A DNA stretch of 64,000 nt from CAIWHR01 sp963843595 (GTDB lineage: Bacteria; Pseudomonadota; Gammaproteobacteria; Burkholderiales; Casimicrobiaceae). The DNA is taken from NCBI GenBank assembly GCA_963843595.1, contig CAWJLG010000012.1:324100-388099 (forward strand), given 5' to 3'. Below the pieces are notes generated by a model. That model was given only the letters and a program-made list of their open reading frames with translations. It did no database searches and had not been told where the DNA came from. The translations under genes were made by a program, and so were the position numbers. Below are positions 26,027-33,723 of this stretch, in pieces (the first letter of the stretch is position 1; the number at the start of each line of letters is the position of its first letter).

Positions 26027-26185
26027 ATGAGTCTTGGCACCATTCTGCTGATTGTCCTGATCCTGATACTTGTCGGCGTAATTCCCGTGTGGCCGCATGC
26101 TCGCAGCTGGGGGTACGCCCCCGGTGGAATTGTCGGCGTCATCCTGATCATCGTGCTCGTCCTGTTCCTGATGGGGCGCCTGTAG
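26027..26185 (+). CDS. DUF3309 family small membrane protein
   Basis: A 52-residue protein with two hydrophobic helices around the conserved centre PVWPHARSWGYAPGGIVG, the DUF3309 signature. An AAAGGAG ribosome site precedes ATG 26027. DUF3309 genes are common in proteobacterial stress clusters but have no known activity. Box 9 is its promoter candidate, and the BON lipoprotein gene follows 43 nt after its stop, so the two are probably one transcript ending at the terminator at 26582. Confidence 0.86.
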   Translation: MSLGTILLIVLILILVGVIPVWPHARSWGYAPGGIVGVILIIVLVLFLMGRL

Positions 26186-26228
26186 TCCCGCGCGGTGAAG
26201 GCGGAATGTTTCACTCAAAGGAAAACGC

Positions 26229-26543
26229 ATGACCAACATCACTCGCAAGTTCGCGTCTGTGGCAGGCATTCTGTTCATGGCATTGGCATTGGGTTGCGCG
26301 TCGACGGCGAAGCAGGAAGGTACGGGCGAATACGTCGACGACACGGTCGTCACCACCAAGGTCAAGGCGGCCATCCTCAATGAACCGACGCTGAAGTCCG
26401 CCGAAATCAACGTCGAGACGTTCAAGGGCGTGGTTCAGTTGAGCGGATTCGTGAGTTCGCAGGCCGCGGAAAACAAGGCAGTCGAGGTTACCCGCACCGT
26501 CGCCGGCGTCAAGTCGGTCAAGAACGACATGCGGCTGAAATAG
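26229..26543 (+). CDS. BON-domain lipoprotein
   Basis: A 104-residue periplasmic lipoprotein. The signal peptide ends in the lipobox ALGC (Cys about residue 23). One BON domain fills residues about 37-104: DDTVVTTKVKAAIL, INVETFKGVVQLSGFV and ending VAGVKSVKNDMRLK. BON domains (as in OsmY) bind phospholipid and are induced by osmotic or envelope stress. AAAGGAAAA lies before the ATG. It is cotranscribed with the DUF3309 gene from box 9. Confidence 0.9.
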   Translation: MTNITRKFASVAGILFMALALGCASTAKQEGTGEYVDDTVVTTKVKAAILNEPTLKSAEINVETFKGVVQLSGFVSSQAAENKAVEVTRTVAGVKSVKNDMRLK

Positions 26544-26581
26544 GGCATCAAGCGCAGTCGCGCAGCGCTGTATTCAAGAAG

Positions 26582-26609
26582 AACGAGGCGCCGGAGACGC
26601 CTCGTTTTT
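26582..26609 (+). terminator. Rho-independent terminator after the BON gene
   Basis: A nine-base stem (26582-26590 with 26598-26606), seven-base loop and T run to 26609. It ends the DUF3309-BON transcript just before the AI-2E-type gene. Confidence 0.85.
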
Positions 26610-26645
26610 CTTGCCTATCGCCACCGCCACAGGATTCATCGCATC

Positions 26646-27820
26646 GTGCAACCTGAGCTTGCGCCTCCGACAGATCATCACGCTGCTGCCGCCGCGGCGA
26701 CGGAGCCGGTCGTTCCGGCCGTCCGGATGCCCGCGAACCCACGTGGCGTGGCGCTCTCGATCCTGGCCGTGATCGCCGTGGTATTGGCACTGGAATGGGC
26801 GCAGGCGTTCTTCATATCGCTGCTGCTCGGCATCCTCGATTGCTTACACGCTGAATCCCCTCGTGGCGTGGCTGGAGCGGATCAGGATTCCGCGGGCGGT
26901 GGCTACTCTCATCGTGATGTTGAGTGTACTGGGCGCGCTTGTGCTCGGCGCCTACTCGCTCCGTGGGCAGATGCAGACGATCGTCGAACAGTTGCCCGCG
27001 GCGGCGAGCAAGTTCTCCGACGGGCCTGGCCCGGCTGCGGACCAGTCAGGTCGGCACCATGCAGAAGATGCAGAGCGCCGCGACCGAGGTGGAGAAGGCG
27101 ACCACACAGGCGGCCGGTGGATCGTCGATTCCGAAGCAACCCGCGACGCATGTCGTGATCGACCAGCCGACGTTCAAGCTCGGCGACTTTCTGTGGGTCG
27201 GGTCCAAGGGGGCCGTCGGCGCCCTGGGTCAGGCGATCATGGTGTTGTTCCTGACGTTCTTTCTGCTGGTGGGCGGCGACACCTTCAAGCGCAAACTGGT
27301 GCGACTGACCGGACCGTCGCTGTCGAAAAGAAAGATCACCGTGCAGATCGTGGATGAGATCAACGATTCCATCCAGAAATACCTGTTCATGTTGCTGTCG
27401 ACCAACGTGATGGTCGGTCTGCTCGTCTGGGTGGCGTTCGCCTGGATAGGTCTCGACAATGCCGGGGCCTGGGCGGTCGCGGCAGGGTTTCTCCACGTCA
27501 TCCCTTATCTCGGTCCCGGCGTTACGGCCGTCGCGACCGGGATGGCGGCATTCATGCAGTTCGACTCGTTCTCGATGGCGCTGCTGGCTTCCGGCGTGAC
27601 GCTCGCGATCGCGACGTTCATCGGAACCTTCGTCACGACGTGGATGACCGGGCGAATCGCCAGAATGAATGCGGCTGCGGTGTTCATCTCGCTGCTGTTC
27701 TGGGGCTGGCTCTGGGGAATCTGGGGCATGCTGCTCAGCATCCCGATCATCGTCATCGTGAAGGTCGTGTCGCAGCACGTGGAGCAGCTGCAGCCGGTGG
27801 CCGAGCTGCTGGGCGAATGA
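26646..27820 (+). pseudogene. AI-2E/PerM-family transporter, two frameshifts
   Basis: Together the three frames give a normal AI-2E family permease of about 390 residues. Frame one runs from GTG 26646 to about 26838 (hydrophobic start GVALSILAVIAVVLALEW). Frame two covers about 26840-27018 (IAYTLNPLVAWLERIRIPRA, the family's first hallmark). Frame three runs to 27820 with FLTFFLLVGGD, WVAFAWIGLDNAGAWAVAAG and the family motif FLHVIPYLGPGVTA. The first break looks like one extra base after CTC; the second lies in a GC-rich run. Only single-base changes are needed, so a sequencing or assembly error is as likely as a true null gene. The small lipoprotein gene follows 30 nt later. Confidence 0.75.
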
Positions 27821-27850
27821 AGTGACAACGAAACAAAGGAGAGCCACATC

Positions 27851-28045
27851 ATGAAGATCCGCAACAGCATCACCGCAGGCTTGGTAATGACCATCCTGAT
27901 TGCGGGAATGTCCGCCTGTCAGAAGAAGGAAGGCCCGGCGGAGCGCGCCGGCAAGGAAGTCGACAAGGCCGTCGAAAGCGCCGGACAGCAACTCGAGAAG
28001 GCGGGCCAGCAAATCCAGGATGCGGCCAAGGACGCCAAGAAATAG
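27851..28045 (+). CDS. Small lipoprotein with amphipathic helix
   Basis: A 64-residue protein. The signal peptide ends in the lipobox GMSAC (Cys at residue 23). The mature part is a single charged amphipathic helix with 11-residue periodicity (AGKEVDKAVESAGQQLEKAG), like apolipoprotein or LEA-type helices. Family not named. AAAGGAG lies upstream of ATG 27851. It may be cotranscribed with the transporter gene before it. Confidence 0.78.
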   Translation: MKIRNSITAGLVMTILIAGMSACQKKEGPAERAGKEVDKAVESAGQQLEKAGQQIQDAAKDAKK

Positions 28046-28115
28046 AAGGGGCAGACCCGACTTTTCCTGTTGGGGGCGTGCGCGACGGGGAGCCCGGGGC
28101 CACGTTTCTGGAGCC

Positions 28116-28158
28116 AGTGTGCGGTGCCGCACAGATAGATTCAGGAACACTGCGGATA
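28116..28158 (+). promoter_or_regulatory. Crp-like box 10 with GATAAT -10
   Basis: TGTGCG-GTGC-CGCACA at 28116-28131 is a perfect palindrome, with GATAAT exactly 21 nt away. It is the best promoter of the set and leads to no protein gene, only to the terminator at 28210. Confidence 0.7.
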
Positions 28159-28164
28159 ATGGTA

Positions 28165-28248
28165 TTGCACTCGTCAGTTCTTTCCCCCCCGACAGCAAAT
28201 GACGGATGCAGGCCCTCGGATCGCGATCACGTCCGAGGGCCTTTTTTT
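28165..28248 (+). ncRNA. Candidate small RNA of about 84 nt
   Basis: Defined by a strong Crp-like promoter (box 10, expected start about 28165) and a strong intrinsic terminator at 28210-28248, in the space between two convergent protein genes. No ribosome site or credible small frame is visible inside. The 5' part is single-stranded and pyrimidine-rich (GTTCTTTCCCCC around 28183-28194), a possible pairing region for mRNA ribosome sites. Existence as a transcript is inferred from the signals only. Confidence 0.5.
28210..28248 (+). terminator. Rho-independent terminator of the candidate small RNA
   Basis: An 11-base stem (28210-28220 with 28232-28242), an 11-base loop and seven Ts. Confidence 0.88.
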
Positions 28249-28287
28249 GCCGAGGCCGTGGCGAGTGACAACGTTCGACAAAAGAAA

Positions 28288-28311
28288 GCCGGGGCGCAAG
28301 TGCGCCCCGGC
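28288..28311 (-). terminator. Terminator of the beta/gamma-crystallin gene
   Basis: Eleven-base GC-rich arms (28288-28298 with 28301-28311) around two bases. On the minus strand the hairpin is followed by TTTCTTTTG. It lies 21 nt after the stop of the crystallin-like gene. Confidence 0.75.
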
Positions 28312-28331
28312 CTGGCGAATGCCCTGTCGGA

Positions 28332-29024
28332 CTACTGCGGGCGATTCTGATAGTTCTGTGAGTTCTGTGACTGGCGGAACGAATCGCGCTGCCAGTTCGG
28401 CTTGTCGTCGTACGGATAGTCGTTCGTGATCCGGCGACCCGACGAGATGGCGTTGTTCATCCCCGGAAGCGATGCATAGTCGCCGGGACCGAACGTACGG
28501 CAATCACCGCGGAATTCGGAGTCGCTGCAGAAGATCCAGTAGCCGCTCTCGACACGCAGCGAGGACGCGCGGTCATTGAATCCGGTCGTGCCGAGGTTGC
28601 GCATGGTGTCGTTGACGAGATAGGAACGCCCGGACAGATTCGGGCCTTCGTATAGCGTTGCGTGCGCTTCCCGGTTTCGGCCACGGTCGTCGGGCCGATT
28701 CGTGGAATAGCGTTCGTCGATCGGGCGCACGGAACTGATGCGACCGGCATATGCGCCGAGGTCGGGATAGGCCCCAGGGGCGAGGACACCGCAACCGCCG
28801 CCGAACTCGGCGTCAACGCAGATCTCCCACCGGCCGTCGTGCACGACCGCCGAACGCACGCGGTCATTGAAGCCACTGTCGGCCAAGTTGCTCACGGGTC
28901 GATCGGCGGTGAATTGGCGGCCGCCATAGTTGTTGTCCTGGTAGAACGTGACGCGGTCGGCCGCGGCCGTACCAGCCGCCATCGAAAGGATGCCGATCAA
29001 CAGGAGTTTCTGGGTTTGCTTCAT
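28332..29024 (-). CDS. Secreted beta/gamma-crystallin family protein
   Basis: A 230-residue exported protein. Residues 1-22 are a signal peptide ending TAAAD. Two crystallin domains follow, residues about 23-100 and 118-205. Each has the Greek-key marks: VTFYQDNNYGGRQFTAD with FNDRVRSAVV in the first, ATLYEGPNLSGRSYLV with FNDRASSLRV in the second, and each has a W-x-(I/F)-C-(V/S)-D segment. The N/D-N/D-x-x-S type calcium sites are represented by FNDRVRS and FNDRASS. Bacterial members bind calcium and often stabilise the envelope or biofilm matrix. The C-terminal 25 residues are Gln/Asn-rich. Good terminator downstream at 28288. Confidence 0.87.
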   Translation of the reverse strand: MKQTQKLLLIGILSMAAGTAAADRVTFYQDNNYGGRQFTADRPVSNLADSGFNDRVRSAVVHDGRWEICVDAEFGGGCGVLAPGAYPDLGAYAGRISSVRPIDERYSTNRPDDRGRNREAHATLYEGPNLSGRSYLVNDTMRNLGTTGFNDRASSLRVESGYWIFCSDSEFRGDCRTFGPGDYASLPGMNNAISSGRRITNDYPYDDKPNWQRDSFRQSQNSQNYQNRPQ

Positions 29025-29139
29025 GATGTCGCTTTCTCGGTAACGTGCAGCATCCGGCTATCGCAGGCGAGCAGCTGCGTGCGACGTTTCGGGGAGCGAA
29101 GAAGCCTGCCGGTCGATCGCGGCCCGCAGACAATGGAGA

Positions 29140-29325
29140 TCAGGGCAATGCCGAAGGCATCGCGGCGGGCGCCACATTGCCGCCTTCGTTTTCCCAGGCA
29201 TGGAGTTCGGTCGCGAATTCCCGATCGTGCCGGTTCCGGCGATGCCGACGGCGCGACTTCGATACGACCACCCCGCCGATTGCGGCAATTGCAAGCAGCA
29301 GGACCCAGCGGTTGTCGATATTCAT
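29140..29325 (-). CDS. Small membrane-anchored protein, 61 residues
   Basis: The N-terminus has one membrane helix (WVLLLAIAAIGGVVVSKS), then a strongly basic block RRRHRRNRHDR and a hydrophilic tail. No family is recognised. Box 11 with TAAGCT lies about 60-100 nt upstream and gives a leader of about 50 nt, which supports a real gene. The crystallin gene lies 115 nt downstream on the same strand and may share the transcript. Confidence 0.6.
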   Translation of the reverse strand: MNIDNRWVLLLAIAAIGGVVVSKSRRRHRRNRHDREFATELHAWENEGGNVAPAAMPSALP

Positions 29326-29382
29326 CAGGACTCACTCACTTTCTTGTTCGGGAGGCACACACAACCCGCGCCCATCGAACAA

Positions 29383-29425
29383 AGCTTAGGCGAATGAGCG
29401 AGCGAAGTCGGTGCGCTGGCGCACG
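29383..29425 (-). promoter_or_regulatory. Crp-like box 11 with -10
   Basis: GGTGCG-CTGG-CGCACG at 29410-29425 with TAAGCT exactly 21 nt away, leftward. Target: the 61-residue membrane protein, possibly also the crystallin gene. Confidence 0.55.
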
Positions 29426-29458
29426 TACACGAAGCAGGAGCGGACTCGGCTGAGAGAC

Positions 29459-30301
29459 CTACAGTTCAAATGTCGTACCTTCGATACCTGGCGTGACTTG
29501 ATACGCAGGCTTTGTCGCTTCAACAGCCTCCGCAATCAGATAATCGAGGTCCGTGTCGGTGTGGCCGGGGTCGTGGTGAAACGGCACGAGCTGCTTCACC
29601 TCGGTCAGCGTTCCGAAGTCCAGCGTCTGATTGAGCGAGCTATGTCCCCAGCCGCAGTGGCCCGGATACTCGGCGGCGCTGTACTGGCCGTCGTGAATCA
29701 GCAAATCCGCGCCGGCAGCCAGCGTCCCGCCGGAAGTCCATATCCGCGGCAAACAAGGAAAGCGCAGATGACCCAGGGCGGGTTCGTGATCGGGCAGGTA
29801 AGTCAACACACCTCCGCCCGCCTCGGCAATGCGGTACCCAACGGTGGGACCAGGATGGCATACCAGCGCGGACGTGACACGAAACTCGCCGATGTCCGCT
29901 TCGTCACAGGGGACTTCGTGAAAGGCCAGCTTGCACGGGAGTTCGGAGAGATTTATCGGAAACAGCGGAGGCGAAAGGTAACGCATGAGGCGCGCCTGCA
30001 ATCGCAGGGTGGCGCTGCCCGGGCCCCAGATATGCACTTCGAAGCCGGACCGATAGAGCGGGGCAAAAAATCCCAGCCCTTGAATGTGATCCATGTGCAG
30101 ATGCGTCAACGCGATGTCCACGCGGCGCACCGATTCCGGAATCGTTGCCGCCAGGCGGCGGATGCCCGTCCCTGCGTCCAGCACCAGCATCGTGCCCTCG
30201 CGCCCGACGACGCCCACGCACGAGGTGTTTCCGCCGTATCGCGCCATCTCCGGGCCGGGTGTGGCGAGCGAGCCGCGCGTACCCCACAGGGTGACCTGCA
30301 T
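29459..30301 (-). CDS. Metallo-beta-lactamase-fold hydrolase
   Basis: A 280-residue protein. It starts QVTLWGTRGSLATPGPE, typical of the group near phosphodiesterase/ribonuclease-Z-like MBL proteins found in signalling operons. The metal motif HLHMDH is at residues 67-72. Further ligands are likely His149 in ALVCHPGP, the Asp of LLIHDGQY and the His pair near PFHHDPGH. Its start follows the PAS gene stop in TGAAATG, one base apart, so the two are translationally coupled and probably act together, the PAS protein as sensor. Substrate unknown. Confidence 0.86.
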   Translation of the reverse strand: MQVTLWGTRGSLATPGPEMARYGGNTSCVGVVGREGTMLVLDAGTGIRRLAATIPESVRRVDIALTHLHMDHIQGLGFFAPLYRSGFEVHIWGPGSATLRLQARLMRYLSPPLFPINLSELPCKLAFHEVPCDEADIGEFRVTSALVCHPGPTVGYRIAEAGGGVLTYLPDHEPALGHLRFPCLPRIWTSGGTLAAGADLLIHDGQYSAAEYPGHCGWGHSSLNQTLDFGTLTEVKQLVPFHHDPGHTDTDLDYLIAEAVEATKPAYQVTPGIEGTTFEL

Positions 30302-30302
30302 T

Positions 30303-30692
30303 TCAACTTTCCCAGAAGATCATCTCCGCGCCGAGGAACTGGCGTCCCTCGCCGATCAGCGGAAACGCAGTGATGTTCACGTGGCGCCACTCGCGATTCT
30401 TGCATCGCATCCACACCGTCCGGGAAAAGGGCTTGCGCTCGGAGAGCGCCATCATCATCGGCCGGTCCTCTTGCGCGATGGGATTACGTGCCTCGTCGGC
30501 GACCGCGAAGAGCCCGCTCCACTCATCGGCCGGCATCTCCCCCGTTTCTTCGAAGCGTTGATCCAGAATCACCTCGGCCGGCTCGTTGTAGAAGATGAGC
30601 GTTCCCTCCGTATCCACGATCAGGATGGGCATGGAAAGACAGCTGGCCAGCTGCCGGGCCAGAATGATCTGGATGGGTTTGGGAGATGAAAT
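30303..30692 (-). CDS. Small PAS-domain protein with apparent ATT start
   Basis: About 129 residues, a stand-alone PAS sensor. The core MPILIVDTEGTLIFYNEPAE through MIFWES is one PAS fold. The family normally begins about 20 residues earlier with a PIQIILARQLAS helix, and that helix is present here in frame but without any ATG, GTG or TTG. A strong AAGAGG site (30700-30705) lies seven bases before an ATT at 30690-30692, which is the best start. The shorter ATG start at 30632 would lose the first helix. Box 12 lies upstream. It is coupled to the MBL gene. Confidence 0.72.
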   Translation of the reverse strand: MSSPKPIQIILARQLASCLSMPILIVDTEGTLIFYNEPAEVILDQRFEETGEMPADEWSGLFAVADEARNPIAQEDRPMMMALSERKPFSRTVWMRCKNREWRHVNITAFPLIGEGRQFLGAEMIFWES

Positions 30693-30799
30693 AGCGGTGC
30701 CTCTTGAGCAGGAGGAGAGTCACGCGCCTTCGTCGTCGAACTGCCACTCCACCGAGGATCCGGTGAAATCCCGCGTCGGCGCTCGCCGGAACTCGGGTG

Positions 30800-30843
30800 A
30801 TGATGCCTCGCGTCCAAATCGCTTGTCTGTATGCCACCGCACA
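30800..30843 (-). promoter_or_regulatory. Crp-like box 12 with CATCAT
   Basis: TGTATG-CCAC-CGCACA at 30828-30843 with CATCAT 22 nt away, leftward. Target: the PAS-MBL gene pair, leader about 100 nt. Confidence 0.45.
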
Positions 30844-30911
30844 TTGCGCATTCACCATCCGCCGGATGCCGCCGCGCCGGTCGCGGAGCGCATGCGGGAT
30901 CCGGACCCAAT

Positions 30912-31195
30912 CCCGACTGCCGCAAGGGATATCTGCCGGGCGCGGGCGCGAATGGCGGCCAGTACGCCCATGCGGCCACCTGGGCCGCAACGGCGCTCGC
31001 GGCACCGAGCGATGCTGAGCGTGTGTGGACGGTGTCGACGATGATCGATCCGGCGCATCATGCGAACTCGGCGGAGTCGATGGCGGTCTACGGGATAGAG
31101 CCCGGCAGTCGCGCGCGCGATGTGCCGATGCGGTCGCGCCGCGCGCCGTCCACGATGGCTGGAGGTGGTACCGGGGCATGGCGGGCATGACGAGA
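30912..31195 (+). pseudogene. Remnant of a GH94 (NdvB/cellobiose-phosphorylase-like) C-terminus
   Basis: Plus-strand reading from about 30912 gives PNPDCRKGYLPGAGANGGQY and then HAATWAATALAAPSDAERVW and STMIDPAHHANSAESMAVY. These match the intact minus-strand segment of the NdvB gene at about 42.9-43.1 kb (GYIRGYVPGVRENGGQYTHG, then MMNPVNHARTPEGVATYKVE). Near 31120 the match shifts frame to ADAVAPRAVHDGWRWYRGMAG, the counterpart of the ADVYAMAPHTGRGGWSWYTGSAG motif. No start, no catalytic domain and at least one frameshift: this is a gene relic lying directly upstream of zwf. Confidence 0.7.
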
Positions 31196-31216
31196 ACAAG
31201 AAGGGAAATTGCCGAG

Positions 31217-32635
31217 ATGGACACGACCAGCGAGGACACACCGCGGTCCGACGCGCTGGTGCTGTTCGGCGTCACGGGCGATCTCGCGCACAGGAGGATC
31301 TTTCCGGCGCTATACGCGCTGGCGAAGCGGGGCGTCCTGAACGTTCCCGTGGTCGGTGTTGCGTCCTCGACGTGGAGTCTGGCGCAGTTGCACAAGCGCG
31401 CCGCGGACGGCATCAGGAAATCGGGCGGGATCGACGACCGGCCGGCCCTGCAGCATCTGCTCTCGCTGCTCCGCTATGTCGACGGTGATTACAACGACGA
31501 GGGGACCTTCAAGGCGCTCAAGAAGGCGCTGGGCAATGCCCGGCGCCCGGCGCACTACCTCGCCATCCCGCCCGCGCTCTTCGCGACGGTCATCGAGGGG
31601 CTCGGCGCCGCCGGCTTGGCCGATCAGGCGCGCGTGATCGTCGAAAAGCCGTTCGGACGCGACCTGGTCACCGCGCGGGAGCTCAATCGCGTTGCGCGCG
31701 AGGTCTTTCCGGAAGACTCGATCTTCCGCATCGATCACTTCCTTGCGAAGGAGGCGATCATGAATATCCTGTATTTCCGCTTCGCCAATTCATTCCTGGA
31801 GCCGATCTGGAACCGCAACTACATCGCCAGCGTTCAGATAACCCTGTCCGAAGATTTCGGTGTCGAGGGCCGGGGCGCGTTCTACGAAACCGCCGGCTGC
31901 CTGCGCGACGTCGTGCAGAACCATCTCTTCCAGATCGTCGCGCTGCTTGCCATGGAGCCGCCGTCCTACCGGGGCTTTGGAGCCGTGCACGGCGAGACAG
32001 CCGATGTTTTCCAGGCAATGCGCCCTCTGAAGTCCGACGACGTGGTGCGCGGCCAATACGCTGGCTATCGTACGGAGCCGGGGGTAGCGAAGCATTCGGA
32101 CGTCGAGACCTTCTGCGCGCTGCGGCTATTCATCGACTCGTGGCGCTGGGAAGGGGTGCCGTGGTACCTGCGCTCCGGCAAGTGTCTGGCCGAGACGGCA
32201 GCCGAGGTCATCGTCCAGCTGAAGCCGCCGCCGCAGCGACTGTTTGCCGATTCCGCGCCTGCGACCGGGCGAGCCAACTATCTTCGCTTCCGCCTTTCCC
32301 CGAGCTCCGCCGTCGCGCTCGCTGCCCGCGTGAAGCGCGCGGGAAAGGAGTTTGTCGGTGACCAGCGAGAGCTTTACCTTGTTGATGAGCAGCCCGGAGA
32401 GGAGGCGCCCTACGCGCGGCTCCTGGGCGACGCGATGGCCGGCAATGGAGCCCTCTTCACCCGCGAGGACGCGGTGGAGGCTGCATGGACGGTGGTCGAT
32501 CCTGTCCTGACGAAGCATCACCGGTCTAAGCCCTACAAGCGCGGCAGTTGGGGGCCCAGGGAAGCGGACGCACTCATCGCCGCCGACGGCTGCTGGTACA
32601 ACCCGAGATTGGCGAAGGAGCGGGAGACTAAATGA
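31217..32635 (+). CDS. zwf: Glucose-6-phosphate 1-dehydrogenase
   Basis: A 472-residue enzyme of the oxidative pentose phosphate and Entner-Doudoroff entry, oxidising glucose-6-P to 6-phosphogluconolactone with NAD(P). The dinucleotide motif GVTGDLAH is at residues about 18-25. The substrate motif RIDHFLAKE is at about 171-179, and the C-terminal domain has KHSDVETFCALRLFIDSWRW and WYLRSGKCL. ATG 31217 is chosen over two in-frame ATGs upstream because similarity starts with ALVLFGVTGDLA and the earlier bases belong to the GH94 relic. It is the first gene of the zwf-tal-pgm unit, with ATGA overlap to tal. Confidence 0.93.
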   Translation: MDTTSEDTPRSDALVLFGVTGDLAHRRIFPALYALAKRGVLNVPVVGVASSTWSLAQLHKRAADGIRKSGGIDDRPALQHLLSLLRYVDGDYNDEGTFKALKKALGNARRPAHYLAIPPALFATVIEGLGAAGLADQARVIVEKPFGRDLVTARELNRVAREVFPEDSIFRIDHFLAKEAIMNILYFRFANSFLEPIWNRNYIASVQITLSEDFGVEGRGAFYETAGCLRDVVQNHLFQIVALLAMEPPSYRGFGAVHGETADVFQAMRPLKSDDVVRGQYAGYRTEPGVAKHSDVETFCALRLFIDSWRWEGVPWYLRSGKCLAETAAEVIVQLKPPPQRLFADSAPATGRANYLRFRLSPSSAVALAARVKRAGKEFVGDQRELYLVDEQPGEEAPYARLLGDAMAGNGALFTREDAVEAAWTVVDPVLTKHHRSKPYKRGSWGPREADALIAADGCWYNPRLAKERETK

Positions 32636-33723
32636 ACGCGACGCAGCAGCTTCACGATAGGGGTCAAAGCCTGTGGCTGGACAACATCACACGCGGGCTG
32701 CTGACGAGCGGCACGCTCAGCCGCTACATCAGGGAACTGGCGGTGACGGGACTCACCTCCAATCCCACGATCTTCGATCACGCGATCAGCAGTGGTGATT
32801 CCTACGATGACGCCATCCGCACCAAGGCGCTCGCGGGCAAGTCGGGCGAGGCCTTGTTCTTCGAGCTTGCGTTGGAGGATCTGGTCCAGGCCGCGGACCT
32901 TTTCCGGCCGATCCACGACGCCACCGGCGGTGTTGACGGGTGGGTGTCGCTGGAGGTCTCGCCGTTGCTCGCGAACGACACCGCCGGCACCGTCGAGGCG
33001 GCGACGCAGCTGCATGCGCGCGCGCAACGCCCCAATCTGTTCGTCAAGATCCCGGGCACGCGCGCAGGCGTTCCGGCCGTCGAGGAGACGATCTTCGCCG
33101 GCGTGCCGGTAAACGTCACGCTGCTGTTCTCACGCGAGCATTACCTCGCGGCGGCCGACGCGTACATGCGCGGTATCGAGCGACGCATCGCCGCCGGCCG
33201 TGCTCCAGGGGTCGCCTCGGTGGCATCGCTTTTCGTCAGCCGGTGGGACGTAGCGGTCAAGGGCAGGGTTTCAGACGAGCTTCGCAACCGACTCGGCATC
33301 GGCGTCGCCATGCGAACCTACAAAGCCTACCGCGATCTGCTGGCTTCGGCGCGCTGGCAGAAGCTGGCTGCTTCCGGGGCCCGGCCGCAACGCTTGTTGT
33401 GGGCCAGCACCGGGACCAAGGACCCCGACGCCCCGGACGTTCTGTACGTCGAAGCGCTGGCGGCTCCGGATACGATCAACACGATTCCCGAAAAGACACT
33501 GCTCGCCTTCGCCGCGCATGGCATCGTGAAGGACGCCATGCCGCGCGACGGTGGCAATGCCGACGCGGTGCTCGCGGAATTTGCCCGCCAGGGCGTCGAC
33601 CATGAAGCCCTCGCCGCCGACCTTCAGCGCGAAGGTACCGAATCCTTCGCCAAATCGTGGAATGACCTGATGTCCCGTATCGCCACCAAACACGAAGTGC
33701 CGGCGAAGGCCGAGCAAGCATGA
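32632..33723 (+). CDS. tal: Transaldolase
   Basis: A 363-residue class I aldolase that exchanges the dihydroxyacetone unit between sedoheptulose-7-P and glyceraldehyde-3-P. The Schiff-base lysine is Lys139 in FVKIPGT. GLTSNPTIFDHAI near the N-terminus and VNVTLLFSREHYLAAADAY are typical of the longer TalA subfamily, which is often linked to glucose-6-P isomerase or, as here, to zwf. Start and stop overlap their neighbours as ATGA on both sides, so zwf, tal and pgm are translationally coupled. Confidence 0.93.
   Translation: MNATQQLHDRGQSLWLDNITRGLLTSGTLSRYIRELAVTGLTSNPTIFDHAISSGDSYDDAIRTKALAGKSGEALFFELALEDLVQAADLFRPIHDATGGVDGWVSLEVSPLLANDTAGTVEAATQLHARAQRPNLFVKIPGTRAGVPAVEETIFAGVPVNVTLLFSREHYLAAADAYMRGIERRIAAGRAPGVASVASLFVSRWDVAVKGRVSDELRNRLGIGVAMRTYKAYRDLLASARWQKLAASGARPQRLLWASTGTKDPDAPDVLYVEALAAPDTINTIPEKTLLAFAAHGIVKDAMPRDGGNADAVLAEFARQGVDHEALAADLQREGTESFAKSWNDLMSRIATKHEVPAKAEQA

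Larger units (their letters stand above)
30693..31216. other. Region between the PAS and zwf genes
   Basis: About 520 bases, divergent promoters on either side. It contains box 12, pointing to the PAS gene, and a decayed GH94 fragment just before zwf. Confidence 0.6.
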
